Counted from the first letter of the stretch, positions 25,370-33,915 are shown. The stretch: DNA of 64,000 bases from an uncultured Altererythrobacter sp. (GCA_947492235.1 CANLLZ010000002.1:248001-312000); one strand, 5' to 3'. A program made the numbers and translations. The notes: generated from the sequence alone by a model not told the origin.

Positions 25370-26449
25370 TCAGGCCGCTTGTGCATAATCGACGAGGGCC
25401 GTTTCCGTGTCCCCGAACAGCGTGTTCAGTACCAGAACCCGCTTCATGGCGTGGCCGATGGAAAGCTCGTCTGTCACGCCCATCCCGCCATGCATCTGCA
25501 CTGCCTCGCGCGCGACGTGATCCGCCTGAGTGCCGACATACGCCTTCGCGCCAGCCGCAGCCTTGCGCCAGGCAGCATGGTCGGCGCGGTCGCCCATAGC
25601 CGCGCGCAGCAGCATGGACCGCGCCTGCTCTATCCGGGCATAGCAATCGACCAGCCGGTGCTGCAGAGCCTGAAAACTGCCGATGGCAACGCCGAATTGC
25701 TCGCGCTCTTTGACATAGGCGACCGTGTCATCCAGCAACCGCTGCCCCAGCCCCAGCATTTCCGCCGCAGCCAGCAGCCGAGCATCATCAACAATGCGGG
25801 CTAGCGCTGTGCCATCGCAGTCCAGCCGGATGGCCGGAGCGCGGGTCAGCTTCAATTCGCAGGCCATAGATCCATCGGCAATCCGATAGCTGCGGCTCTC
25901 GCAGCCCTCCGCGTCCGCATCGACGAGAAACAGCGTCGTCGCGCCATCGAGTAGCGCTGACACAATGAACAGATCAGCCCGCGCACCGCCAAGCACAGCG
26001 GTTTTCTCGCCGGTCAGCGACATCATATCCCCCTGCCCGCTGGCCTTCATATGCGCGGCGGCCAGATTGAAGCGCTGGCCCCGCTCGGCCAAAGCGCAGG
26101 CGGCCAACCGCTCTCCGGAAATGACACTCTCCAGCTCCGCCTCACGCCCGGCCTCGGCCAGAATGCGCGCGGGCAATACTCCGTTTTCGAGCCAGGGATC
26201 AGGCGAATTGCCGCGCCCCAGAGCTTCCGCGATCACGACCAGATCGAGCGATGAGCCGCCCATGCCGCCCACCGCTTCAGGCGCAGCCAGGGCAATCAGG
26301 CCCAATTCTGCAAGGCCCTGCCACCGTGCGGGATCATAGCCACCGTCCAGCGCACGCAATGTGCGCCGCCACTCGGTATCGACCGGCTGGGTGAAGCGCT
26401 CAACCGCCGCCTTGTAGAGCTCCTGCTCTTCGGAAAGATCGAAATTCAT
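25370..26449 (-). CDS. Acyl-CoA dehydrogenase (small member of a pair)
   Basis: A 359-residue, shortened acyl-CoA dehydrogenase. The N-terminal helix (FDLSEEQELYKAAVERF) and the C-terminal FAD-contact segment REQFGVAIGSFQALQHRL are visible, as is MHGGMGVTDE, but the substrate/FAD loop TEPxxGS is degenerate and no catalytic Glu is recognisable. This fits the non-catalytic partner in heteromeric acyl-CoA dehydrogenases of steroid catabolism, with the enzyme at 20969 as the catalytic partner. It lies three bases after the P450 gene and 11 before the DUF35 gene. Confidence 0.9.
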   Translation of the reverse strand: MNFDLSEEQELYKAAVERFTQPVDTEWRRTLRALDGGYDPARWQGLAELGLIALAAPEAVGGMGGSSLDLVVIAEALGRGNSPDPWLENGVLPARILAEAGREAELESVISGERLAACALAERGQRFNLAAAHMKASGQGDMMSLTGEKTAVLGGARADLFIVSALLDGATTLFLVDADAEGCESRSYRIADGSMACELKLTRAPAIRLDCDGTALARIVDDARLLAAAEMLGLGQRLLDDTVAYVKEREQFGVAIGSFQALQHRLVDCYARIEQARSMLLRAAMGDRADHAAWRKAAAGAKAYVGTQADHVAREAVQMHGGMGVTDELSIGHAMKRVLVLNTLFGDTETALVDYAQAA

Positions 26450-26452
26450 GGC

Positions 26453-27703
26453 TCAGGCAGCGTCCGCTCGCTGAAACTTGATCGGCAATTTGGTGATGCC
26501 GCGCAGCAGGATGTTGGGGAGGACCGTAATCCCGCTCTCATCATCCACTTCGAAATGGTCCAGCCGCTCCAGAAGCTCGTCGAATGCGACCAGCATTTCC
26601 TTACGGCTCAGCATGTTACCCACACACATATGCGGGCCCTTGCCGAAGGCCAGATGCGCCCGCGCATTCTTGCGCTCGATGTCGAACTTGTCGGGGTTCT
26701 CGAACTTGGCTGGATCGCGATTGGCGGCGGCATAGCGCAGCTGCAGCATGCTGCCTTGCTTGAGCTCGACGCCGCCCAATTCGGTATCCTTCGTAACCAC
26801 GCGCCACATGCCGGCGGTCGGCGTTTCGTAGCGGAGTGCTTCTTCCACCAGATTGCCGATCAGCTTGGGATCGCGCCCGCCAGCAGCGGCCTTTGCCTTC
26901 TCCATCTGGTCGGGGTTGCGGATCAGTTGCAGCAGTCCGCCTGCAATGGTGGAAGTCGTCGTCTCGTTACCGGCAACCATGAATTGCTGCATGATCGACA
27001 TGATCTCTTCGTCGGTCAGCGGAGTTTCGCCCTCGACTCGCGCCTCGACCAGATCGGTCAGCAGATCGTCCCCGCCATTGGCGCGGCGCTCGTCGATCTT
27101 GGTCTTCATGTATTTCTGGTACTGCACGAAGCTGCGCGCGCATTCGAGTTGCCGTTCACGCCCGACCATCTGGCTGAACCGGTCGACCGCAGCATCGGAC
27201 CAGTATTTTACCTGCTTGGGATCGTTGTCGAGACCGATCTGCTGGGCAATCATCGCCACCGGCAAGGGGATGGCAAATTCTTCGACGAACTCCGCTTTGC
27301 CCTTGTCGGCCATCTTCTCGATCAGCTCGATCGACTTGGTCCGCATGTCTTCCTCGATCGCGTTGACGCGCGGGGCGGAGAAGGCGAGATTGACGAGCTT
27401 GCGATTGCGGGTGTGGACCGGATGATCGGCGGTGAGCAGCGTCGCAGGATTGTCCCAGCCGTCCTTCAATATCTCCTGAATTTCCTCGTCTTCCGCGCCC
27501 ATCATCCCGGCGAAGTCGTTGGAAAACTCTTCCGGTCGCCCGGTAGCTTCGCTGCAGAGCGCGTAATCGAACACAACATGTGTGTTCATTTCGGGGAATT
27601 GCCGCATTTTCACGCCGTCGTCGAACATTTGACGGTAATAGTCGAACGGGTCTGTCAGGACTTCGGGCGCAAAGAATGTGGCGGGGTCAACGGGCTTGTT
27701 CAC
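26453..27703 (-). CDS. Cytochrome P450 (1)
   Basis: A 416-residue soluble bacterial P450. The I-helix oxygen-binding motif is AGNETT (near 244), the K-helix ExxR is in EEALR, and the haem ligand is Cys360 in FGKGPHMCVG. RYAAANRDPAKFENPDKF is typical of CYP107/125-like families. It starts the tight part of the operon with the acyl-CoA dehydrogenase pair and thiolase/DUF35, so it may hydroxylate a terminal methyl or ring carbon before CoA activation. No ferredoxin is encoded nearby. It follows the epoxide-hydrolase gene by 85 bases. Confidence 0.94.
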   Translation of the reverse strand: MNKPVDPATFFAPEVLTDPFDYYRQMFDDGVKMRQFPEMNTHVVFDYALCSEATGRPEEFSNDFAGMMGAEDEEIQEILKDGWDNPATLLTADHPVHTRNRKLVNLAFSAPRVNAIEEDMRTKSIELIEKMADKGKAEFVEEFAIPLPVAMIAQQIGLDNDPKQVKYWSDAAVDRFSQMVGRERQLECARSFVQYQKYMKTKIDERRANGGDDLLTDLVEARVEGETPLTDEEIMSIMQQFMVAGNETTTSTIAGGLLQLIRNPDQMEKAKAAAGGRDPKLIGNLVEEALRYETPTAGMWRVVTKDTELGGVELKQGSMLQLRYAAANRDPAKFENPDKFDIERKNARAHLAFGKGPHMCVGNMLSRKEMLVAFDELLERLDHFEVDDESGITVLPNILLRGITKLPIKFQRADAA

Positions 27704-27788
27704 GAAACGGCACTCCAGAGTTCAATTGCCGCGACTCTGCCCGCCCCTGCCGCCAAGAGCGATACGTGAAATTGTTAGGCAGCCTGCC

Positions 27789-28181
27789 TCAACCGTCGCC
27801 CGGAGCACCCATGCCGAATTCGCGGGCCATCTCGGCGCTGTCGAAATAGTCGCGCCATGCGGAAATCAGACCATCGCTGTCGATCTCGAACGTGCCCATC
27901 ACGCGGACAGCGGCAACCTTGCCACTGTTCATCATGAACCGGTCGGTCCGTTCGGTCAGAACCACACCGCCATTGGCCGCAATGTGGTGCGTCTCCCAGT
28001 CGCAATGGTTCACATCGGCCATGAAGCCGTTGATGACCGCAATGATCGCAGCCTTGCCTGTGACCGGCTCCATCGGAATATTGTGGTAGACGGCATCGTC
28101 GGTAAACACGCCCTCCATCGCCGCAAAGTCGCCATTGTTCCACATGGCGATGAAGGCTTCGACGGTCTCGGTCGGGGTCAT
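27789..28181 (-). CDS. Limonene-1,2-epoxide hydrolase family protein
   Basis: A 130-residue protein of the NTF2-like fold carrying the complete catalytic set of limonene-1,2-epoxide hydrolase: Tyr32-x-Asn34 to hold water, Arg78-x-Asp80, and Asp111 in WRDYFD. These match Tyr53, Asn55, Arg99, Asp101 and Asp132 of the Rhodococcus enzyme. The ATG overlaps the ThuA stop by four bases (ATGA), which sets the start; the longer open frame upstream is inside ThuA. It sits before a P450 gene that could form the epoxide. Epoxide hydrolysis is a confident class call; the substrate is unknown. Confidence 0.88.
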   Translation of the reverse strand: MTPTETVEAFIAMWNNGDFAAMEGVFTDDAVYHNIPMEPVTGKAAIIAVINGFMADVNHCDWETHHIAANGGVVLTERTDRFMMNSGKVAAVRVMGTFEIDSDGLISAWRDYFDSAEMAREFGMGAPGDG

Positions 28182-28951
28182 GGTTTTTCTCCGATGAATT
28201 TGAGGGCGTTGGCCAGCATCTGGCGGACATGCGGGTTGCGGTATGTGACCGGGCTGTCCCCAAACTGGAGATAGACCAGCGGAGCGTTGGCCACCTGCTT
28301 GTGCCAAGCGACCAGATTGCTGCCCGGTGGATGCTCCCAATCTTCATTGGAGTACATCGTCCCGGAAATGCCCAGCGCCGCAGAATAGAAATTGTCGCGC
28401 GTGAACGCGTAGTCGGAGCGGACAAGCGGCTCGACATCCTCTTCGAAAATTTCTGCCAGATACAGCTCGTCGCACACCGGGAAGCTGTCGGGCAGACCCT
28501 CTGTCACCGGATGACGCGCCACGACCTGCGCGTTGTACTCCACATCATGGCGATAGCCGGAATCGAGCACTTTCTTTCCGCGCACTTCGCCGGGCGTATA
28601 GAGAAAGCGGCCGCCCAGCATCTCATGCCATTCGGGCCAGTCGGCCCAGCCGGCCAGCGCGTGGTGCATGGCCACCGCGCCGCGACCGCTCTCGAAACGC
28701 TCGACAATCGCGCGCCGGAACCCTTCGGACGGCGGACGGGAAGTGACCCAGTTATCGGCGAAAGTGTAGCCGCCCATATCGTAGAACAGCACAGCGTCGG
28801 CATCCCGTGCGGCCCCGCCAGCGACGGCCTCCTCCGCTTCCGGATGAAGCAGGTGTGTCACATCCCAATCGCCCAGATTGTGGATCAGCTCATCAAAGGG
28901 CTCCGCCTCGTAGGGGTGCCCCCAGGACAGGACGAGAAGACTGCCAGTCAC
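28178..28951 (-). CDS. ThuA-like protein (2)
   Basis: A 257-residue ThuA-domain protein, divergent from the one at 22219. Visible features are LVLSWGHPYEAEPFDEL at the N-terminus, ESGRGAVAMHHALAGW with a double His in the elbow, then WHEMLGGRFLYTPGE, and the closing YLQFGDSPVTYRNP with Asp/Thr near the end, typical of ThuA. No catalytic Cys is seen. It lies four bases after the MDR gene and overlaps the epoxide hydrolase by four bases. Two ThuA proteins within one operon of CoA and oxygenase genes is unusual; role unknown. Confidence 0.85.
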   Translation of the reverse strand: MTGSLLVLSWGHPYEAEPFDELIHNLGDWDVTHLLHPEAEEAVAGGAARDADAVLFYDMGGYTFADNWVTSRPPSEGFRRAIVERFESGRGAVAMHHALAGWADWPEWHEMLGGRFLYTPGEVRGKKVLDSGYRHDVEYNAQVVARHPVTEGLPDSFPVCDELYLAEIFEEDVEPLVRSDYAFTRDNFYSAALGISGTMYSNEDWEHPPGSNLVAWHKQVANAPLVYLQFGDSPVTYRNPHVRQMLANALKFIGEKP

Positions 28952-28955
28952 CGGG

Positions 28956-29966
28956 CTAAATCAGCTTCAGGATCATCTTGCCCTGATTGGTCCCGGCAAA
29001 CAGGCGCATGAAGCTGTCGTAAGTGCCCTCGATGCCTTCATCGACATGCTCTTCGATGGTCAGCTTACCGGCTGCAGCCCACTCGCCCATCTTGGCTGCG
29101 CCTTCGCCAAAGCGTTCGACATAATCGGCCACGAGCAGCCCGCGGATATGGGCGCGGTTGACGATCAGCTGCCACAGATTGCGCGCGCCAACGGGCGGCT
29201 TGTTGTATTCGCTGATCAGACCGCAAAGGCCGATCCGGGCATAGAGGTTGAGGTTCATCAGCCCTGCATCGAGAATGATCCCGCCGACATTCTCGAAGAT
29301 CACATCGACACCATCGGGTGCGGCTTCGGCGATCGCCTTGGTCAGCGCTTCCTCGTCTTTGCCCTTATAGTCGATGGCCGCGTCGAAGCCGTATTTCTCG
29401 GTCAGCTTGGCGCACTTCTCCGGCCCTCCGGCAATGCCGACCGCGCGGCAGCCATGGATTTTCGCCAATTGCCCGACGAGCGATCCAACTGCGCCCGCCG
29501 CGCCTGTCACCAGCACAGTCTCGCCCTCCTTCGGCTCGCACACTTCGAGGAAACCGAAATAGGCTGTCATCCCGACCGCGCCGAAGATCGACAGATAATT
29601 GGTGACGCTGGGCACCAGTGAAGGATCAATTGGCTGGGTAAAGCCGCCCACTTGGCCGACCGAATACTCCTCGATCGCGTTCAGGCCCATGACCCACTGG
29701 CCCTTCTCGAATCCTGCCGCCTTGCTGTCCTCGACCACCCCGATGGTGGAGGCCCGCATGGCATCGCCCAGCGGCACGGGCGGCATGTAATTGCCTCCGG
29801 CATCCATCCAGCCACGCATCGCCGGATCGAGCGAAGCGTAGTGATTGCGGATCAGAAACTGGCCATCCGCCAGTTCCGGAGTTGGCTGGGTGACCAGCTC
29901 GAAATCTTCGGGAACAGGCTCGCCATCAGGGCGGCGCTGCAGGAGGAAGCGGCGATTATCAGGCAT
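28956..29966 (-). CDS. Zinc-free NADP-dependent medium-chain reductase (1)
   Basis: A 336-residue MDR of the leukotriene-B4/prostaglandin-reductase (alkenal/one reductase) type. The nucleotide loop is AAGAVGSLVGQLAK, followed by the signature GIAGGPEKC and FENVGG; no structural or catalytic zinc cysteines are seen. Such enzymes reduce the C=C bond of alpha,beta-unsaturated ketones. The ATG at 29966 has GGAG 11 bases upstream; the frame continues into the palindromic repeat but that part is not credible coding. It is the first gene of the long minus-strand operon. Three paralogues are in the window. Confidence 0.92.
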   Translation of the reverse strand: MPDNRRFLLQRRPDGEPVPEDFELVTQPTPELADGQFLIRNHYASLDPAMRGWMDAGGNYMPPVPLGDAMRASTIGVVEDSKAAGFEKGQWVMGLNAIEEYSVGQVGGFTQPIDPSLVPSVTNYLSIFGAVGMTAYFGFLEVCEPKEGETVLVTGAAGAVGSLVGQLAKIHGCRAVGIAGGPEKCAKLTEKYGFDAAIDYKGKDEEALTKAIAEAAPDGVDVIFENVGGIILDAGLMNLNLYARIGLCGLISEYNKPPVGARNLWQLIVNRAHIRGLLVADYVERFGEGAAKMGEWAAAGKLTIEEHVDEGIEGTYDSFMRLFAGTNQGKMILKLI

Positions 29967-30002
29967 GGATATTTGAACTCCAAAGAGAGGCCGCTCGCCC
30001 TG

Positions 30003-30070
30003 AGCTTGTCGAAGGATTGACCTGCTTTCTTGCCCGACAGCAAAAGAAAAGAGCAATCCTTCGACAAGCT
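30003..30070. repeat. REP-like palindromic element
   Basis: Two 17-base arms (30003-30019 and 30054-30070) are perfect inverted copies containing agcttgtcgaagg, separated by 34 bases. This core is a well-known dispersed extragenic palindrome type in sphingomonad genomes. It sits between the Mo-enzyme stop and the MDR start, so it may also act as an mRNA hairpin. Confidence 0.8.
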
Positions 30071-30107
30071 CTGGATGAGCGGGAAAAGGGGCCGGTGTGT
30101 TCTTGCG

Positions 30108-32246
30108 CTAAGCCGCCGCGATCCGCACCGGAATGGCGCTTTGCAGGGCCTGGCCGGTGATCGGATCGTAATCGACCTCGTCGCTGGTCAGCCGGTTGGT
30201 CGAGCCGCCGATTTCGCGCACATTGTGCTTGCCCGCATCGGCATCACCGAAGGCATGCGCCATGGATATCAGCCCGCGCCGCACGCGGTCACTGGGCTTT
30301 GCCACGCCGTGAATACTGGAATGGGCGCTGGTGATCTCGACTATGTCCCCTTCCGCAATGCCTTTCGCCGCCATATCATCGGGGTGGATATAGGCAGGGT
30401 TGGTCGTCACTTTCTTGCCGAGGTTTTTCAGCGGCTGGCCAATCGAGTTGAACCGCCCCTTGGACCGGCGGGAGATCAGGCGCAGATCGAAACCGGCTTT
30501 GGACGCTGCATCCTTGCCATATTGCGTCAGCTCCTCCGGCATCGCCCCAGCCGCGAGATCGAAGCGATTCTGGCTGTCGGGATCGGCCGGGCTGACCACG
30601 GGGTGCAGATCGTCGTAGACCTGCGCCGCGCCGCCATCGGCCTGCGCATCGGCCCGCACCTTGCTCGGCGGAACCAGACACCCCTCGACCATGAGATCGA
30701 GGAATTTTTCCTTCGGCGGACATTCGTCCATTGGCACCGCGCCGCCCGCCAATTCCATCTGCACGCCCAGATTGTGCGCGATGGTCCAGAGCATTTCATA
30801 CTCGTCGATCGTATCGCCCGGAGGCGTCGCTAGCGCTTCGGTGTAGCGGGCATAGGCGCGGTCGTGCCACCATTCCGAGAGGTTGGTGATGTCCTCGCGC
30901 TCCAGACACTGGCTGGGGGCGAGCACCACATCCGCACGGCGTGCGCTGGCACTCATCCACGGATCGATCTGGACGAACAGTTCCAGATCATCGAGCGCCC
31001 GGCGCATCTTAAGCTGGTTGGGGAATCCGACCTCCGGATTGCCGCCGACCGAGATCAGCGCACGAATCTGCCCCTCGCCGGGGGTAAGGATTTCATCCGC
31101 CATCACATTGCAGGGCATTTCGAAACCCAGCTGGCCAAGTCCGCGGAAGCGCGATTTGGCCATGCCCGGCGCGCCGAACATCGGCACCGGATCGGCCACT
31201 TGCGCGCGGGTCGGCGCGCGCGGCGACGTGAAGACGCGAGGGGCAGCGGCGAGATCGCCTTCTTGCTTGAACCGCGCACAGAGCGTGTTGAGCGCGTTGA
31301 CAAGATATTCGGTCAGCGTGCCATTGCCGGCCATTTCCGGGCCGGTGCCAGTCACCGCGCAGCCCTTGTCCGCCTTTGCGAACATCCGCGCTGCCTTGAC
31401 CAATTGCTCCTTTTCGACCCCGGCACGCTCTGCCGCGACATCGGGCGGGAAGGCTGCGCAAGCCTCTTTCAGTTCCTCGACACCGTCCACATGGGCGGAG
31501 ACGAAATTGCGATCATACAGCTCTTCTTCGAAAATGACGTTGAGCATACCGGCCAACAATGCCGGGTCTTCACCCGGTTTCACGGGCAGATGCAAATCGG
31601 CCAGCTGGCCGACCTCGGCGAGACGAGGATCGGCGACGATCAGTTTCAGGCCTTCTTTCTTGCGGTCACGAATACGCTTGGAAGGGCTGAAGGGCGGGAC
31701 GCCGCCGACCGGCGCATAGTGCGAAACGATCGGATTGTTGCCGATAAAGAACGCCACATCGGCATCGGCGAAACTGTTCACCCCGCCTTCCCAGCGGCCA
31801 TAGCGCGCCGTGGTGAAAACCTTGGCTGGCTGATCCAGCGTCACGCTGGTGAAGAAATGCTTCGTGCCGATGGCCTGCGCGAGGCTGTAGCTCGCCGCCC
31901 AGGCAGAGCTGTTCTGGTATCCGCCCGAGCCCATGAAGATGGCAACGGCGTCTGGCCCGTATTTGTCGATAATCCGGCGAATTTCATCGGACACATGGCC
32001 CAGCGCTTCGGGCATCGGTGTTTCCTGGAAATTGCCCGCATCATCGCGCACCAGACTGTGATGCAGGCGGTCTTCGGAATTGTGGCTGTCGGGCAGTTCG
32101 CGGCCCTTCTTGCAGGTATAGCCGCCATATTCCGGATCGTCCGGGTCGCCGCGCACGGAAAGCACCTTACCGTCCTCCACATCGACCAGCATGGCGCAAT
32201 TGGCATGGCAAAAACGGCAGAAAGTCTTGTGTGTCTGGATACCCAT
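30108..32246 (-). CDS. Molybdopterin oxidoreductase (DMSO-reductase/formate-dehydrogenase family)
   Basis: A 712-residue catalytic subunit. The N-terminal [4Fe-4S] ligands are Cys10, Cys13, Cys17 and Cys45. Bis-MGD-binding features include FIGNNPIVSH and the C-terminal NPAYIHPDDMAAKGI domain with HAFGDADAGKHN. At the point where formate dehydrogenase carries its Sec/Cys molybdenum ligand the sequence is T136-L-D-Q-P140, so the ligand may be Asp138 or absent. There is no Tat signal, so it is cytoplasmic. No small FeS or diaphorase subunit is adjacent. It is monocistronic, divergent from an MDR gene, with a mobA homologue 1.1 kb away. Possibly a hydroxylase or hydratase for an alicyclic substrate; unproven. 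Confidence 0.92.
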   Translation of the reverse strand: MGIQTHKTFCRFCHANCAMLVDVEDGKVLSVRGDPDDPEYGGYTCKKGRELPDSHNSEDRLHHSLVRDDAGNFQETPMPEALGHVSDEIRRIIDKYGPDAVAIFMGSGGYQNSSAWAASYSLAQAIGTKHFFTSVTLDQPAKVFTTARYGRWEGGVNSFADADVAFFIGNNPIVSHYAPVGGVPPFSPSKRIRDRKKEGLKLIVADPRLAEVGQLADLHLPVKPGEDPALLAGMLNVIFEEELYDRNFVSAHVDGVEELKEACAAFPPDVAAERAGVEKEQLVKAARMFAKADKGCAVTGTGPEMAGNGTLTEYLVNALNTLCARFKQEGDLAAAPRVFTSPRAPTRAQVADPVPMFGAPGMAKSRFRGLGQLGFEMPCNVMADEILTPGEGQIRALISVGGNPEVGFPNQLKMRRALDDLELFVQIDPWMSASARRADVVLAPSQCLEREDITNLSEWWHDRAYARYTEALATPPGDTIDEYEMLWTIAHNLGVQMELAGGAVPMDECPPKEKFLDLMVEGCLVPPSKVRADAQADGGAAQVYDDLHPVVSPADPDSQNRFDLAAGAMPEELTQYGKDAASKAGFDLRLISRRSKGRFNSIGQPLKNLGKKVTTNPAYIHPDDMAAKGIAEGDIVEITSAHSSIHGVAKPSDRVRRGLISMAHAFGDADAGKHNVREIGGSTNRLTSDEVDYDPITGQALQSAIPVRIAAA

Positions 32247-32308
32247 CGTCTCGGTCCTCTCGTGATGGTGGTCGAATTACCAGAGAAGCCGGGCCGGACC
32301 GACTGACA

Positions 32309-32321
32309 CTTTTGCCCGTGG
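32309..32321 (+). promoter_or_regulatory. Candidate shared operator CTTTTGCCCGTGG
   Basis: Located in the divergent spacer of the Mo-enzyme and MDR genes; similar in core and right half to the site at 8307. By-eye similarity only. Confidence 0.25.
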
Positions 32322-32386
32322 TGCACAGGCGCGCTCCCCACGATTAGGGCAGCCAGACAGATACAGGCTTCTCAAGGAGACAACCC

Positions 32387-33388
32387 ATGCCCACCACATC
32401 GCGCCAATGGCTGCTGAACGATCACCCCCGCGGGCGGGGCATCGAAGATGGCGATTTCAAGCTGGTCGAAACAGAGATCGGCGATCCGGACGAAGGGCAG
32501 ATGCTGCTGAAGACGCATTACCTCGGCTTCGACCCGGCCATGAAGGGCTGGATGGAGAACATCGCCGACTACGTGGCCCCAATGAATATCGGCGATGTCA
32601 TGCGCGGCAGTGCCATCTTGGAAGTCGTGGAAAGCAATGGCGGCAAGTTTGCGAAAGGCGACATAATTTTCGGCAGCAATATCTGGACCGAATATTGCCT
32701 GCATGACGGCGAGGGGCTGTTCAAAGTCGATACCGACCTGCCACCGACGGCGCATCTCTCGGTCTTGGGCACCACCGGCATGACGGCCTATTGCGGGCTG
32801 TTCAAAGTGGGCAAACCGGTTGCTGGCGATACCGTGCTGGTCTCTGGTGCAGCAGGGGCAACCGGCTCTGTGGTGGGACAATTGGCGAAAGTCGCGGGCT
32901 GCCGCGCCGTCGGGATCGCGGGCGGACCGGAGAAGTGCAAATGGCTGGTCGAAGAAGGCGGCTATGACGCGGCGATCGATTACAAGGCCGACGATGTGAA
33001 GGCCCAGATCAAGCAGCATTGCCCGCGCGGTGTCGATGTCATCTTCGACAATGTCGGCGGTGCGATCCTTGACGATATGCTGGCCAATATCGCCACCGGA
33101 GCACGGGTGGTCGTGTGCGGCGGGATCAGCCGGTACGAAAGCGGCGGCACACCCACTGGCCCGGGCAATTATTTCAACCTGATCTTCCGCCGCGCGAGCA
33201 TGGCCGGCTTTATCGTAATCGATTGGATGGCGGAGTTTCCAGCCATCCGTAAGCGGATCGAAGGCTTCGTGCAGGACGGCAAGCTGACCTATCAGGAAGA
33301 CATTCAGGAAGGCTTCGAAAACGCGCCAGAGACACTGAAGCGGCTGTTCACCGGCAAGAACCGGGGCAAACAGATGCTGAAGCTCTAA
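32387..33388 (+). CDS. Zinc-free NADP-dependent medium-chain reductase (2)
   Basis: A 333-residue MDR paralogous to the enzyme at 28956. It has AAGATGSVVGQLAK, GIAGGPEKC and FDNVGGAIL, and ends in the shared KRLFTGKNRGKQMLKL tail; no zinc-binding cysteines. It is predicted to reduce a conjugated enone with NADPH. AAGGAG precedes the ATG. It is monocistronic, divergent from the molybdopterin enzyme, and its stop lies two bases from the convergent mobA homologue. Confidence 0.92.
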   Translation: MPTTSRQWLLNDHPRGRGIEDGDFKLVETEIGDPDEGQMLLKTHYLGFDPAMKGWMENIADYVAPMNIGDVMRGSAILEVVESNGGKFAKGDIIFGSNIWTEYCLHDGEGLFKVDTDLPPTAHLSVLGTTGMTAYCGLFKVGKPVAGDTVLVSGAAGATGSVVGQLAKVAGCRAVGIAGGPEKCKWLVEEGGYDAAIDYKADDVKAQIKQHCPRGVDVIFDNVGGAILDDMLANIATGARVVVCGGISRYESGGTPTGPGNYFNLIFRRASMAGFIVIDWMAEFPAIRKRIEGFVQDGKLTYQEDIQEGFENAPETLKRLFTGKNRGKQMLKL

Positions 33389-33390
33389 AT

Positions 33391-33915
33391 TTACTTAGGC
33401 CGGGGCAAATCCTCCGGCCTGTTCACATTGGCGAGTGGCGGATCGATCACGACCGACCGCGCGCCCACATGCTCGGCAAATCCATAAAGCGCGCGGCCTC
33501 CGTCGGCGATAAAACCCTCCAGCGGCACGGTCAGCCCGGATGGCCAAAACCCGATTACCGGCTGGCTTTCGGCAATGGATGCGTCGCCGCGAGAACCTGA
33601 CAGAATCTGTGCAAGATTGCCCGGCAGGTTCGGCACATCGCACCCGGCACTGAGCACTGCATCATACCCCTGCGACGCAGCATGATGCAGTGCAGCGGCA
33701 AGCCCGCCTAGCGGACCGATGCCGGGTCCCGGACGGTCGGGCAAACAGGTGAACGCATGGTCTACCCGACCACACACGACCAGCGCCGCGCATTGCGGGG
33801 CGAGCGCATCCGCGACAAGGTCAATCAGCCTGCGACCCTCAAGCAATGCCTCAGCCTTGTCGCTCCCGAACCGGCGCGATTGCCCACCGGCCAACACCGC
33901 CCCCAGCAGCTTCAT
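33391..33915 (-). CDS. mobA: MobA-like molybdopterin guanylyltransferase
   Basis: A 174-residue nucleotidyltransferase with the signature LAGGQSRRFGSDKA (residues 8-21), PLGGLAAAL, and the metal-binding SAGCDVPNL. MobA attaches GMP to molybdopterin to form the MGD cofactor that the DMSO-reductase family needs, so its place next to the molybdopterin oxidoreductase is functionally sensible. It is slightly short for MobA (usually ~190-200), and the C-terminal GNVNxPxD motif is present as ANVNRPEDL. It is the last gene of a three-gene minus-strand operon (SnoaL, ABM, mobA), which could make it a dedicated second copy. Confidence 0.88.
   Translation of the reverse strand: MKLLGAVLAGGQSRRFGSDKAEALLEGRRLIDLVADALAPQCAALVVCGRVDHAFTCLPDRPGPGIGPLGGLAAALHHAASQGYDAVLSAGCDVPNLPGNLAQILSGSRGDASIAESQPVIGFWPSGLTVPLEGFIADGGRALYGFAEHVGARSVVIDPPLANVNRPEDLPRPK

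Noticed and set aside
30864-32306. 480-codon plus-strand frame opposite the molybdopterin enzyme
   Set aside because: Antisense shadow; the minus strand carries the FeS motif and cofactor domains.
33397-33420. 7-bp hairpin (AGGCCGG...CCGGCCT) after the MDR gene as a terminator
   Set aside because: No T-run follows and it overlaps the end of the mobA-like coding sequence; it could be chance in GC-rich DNA.
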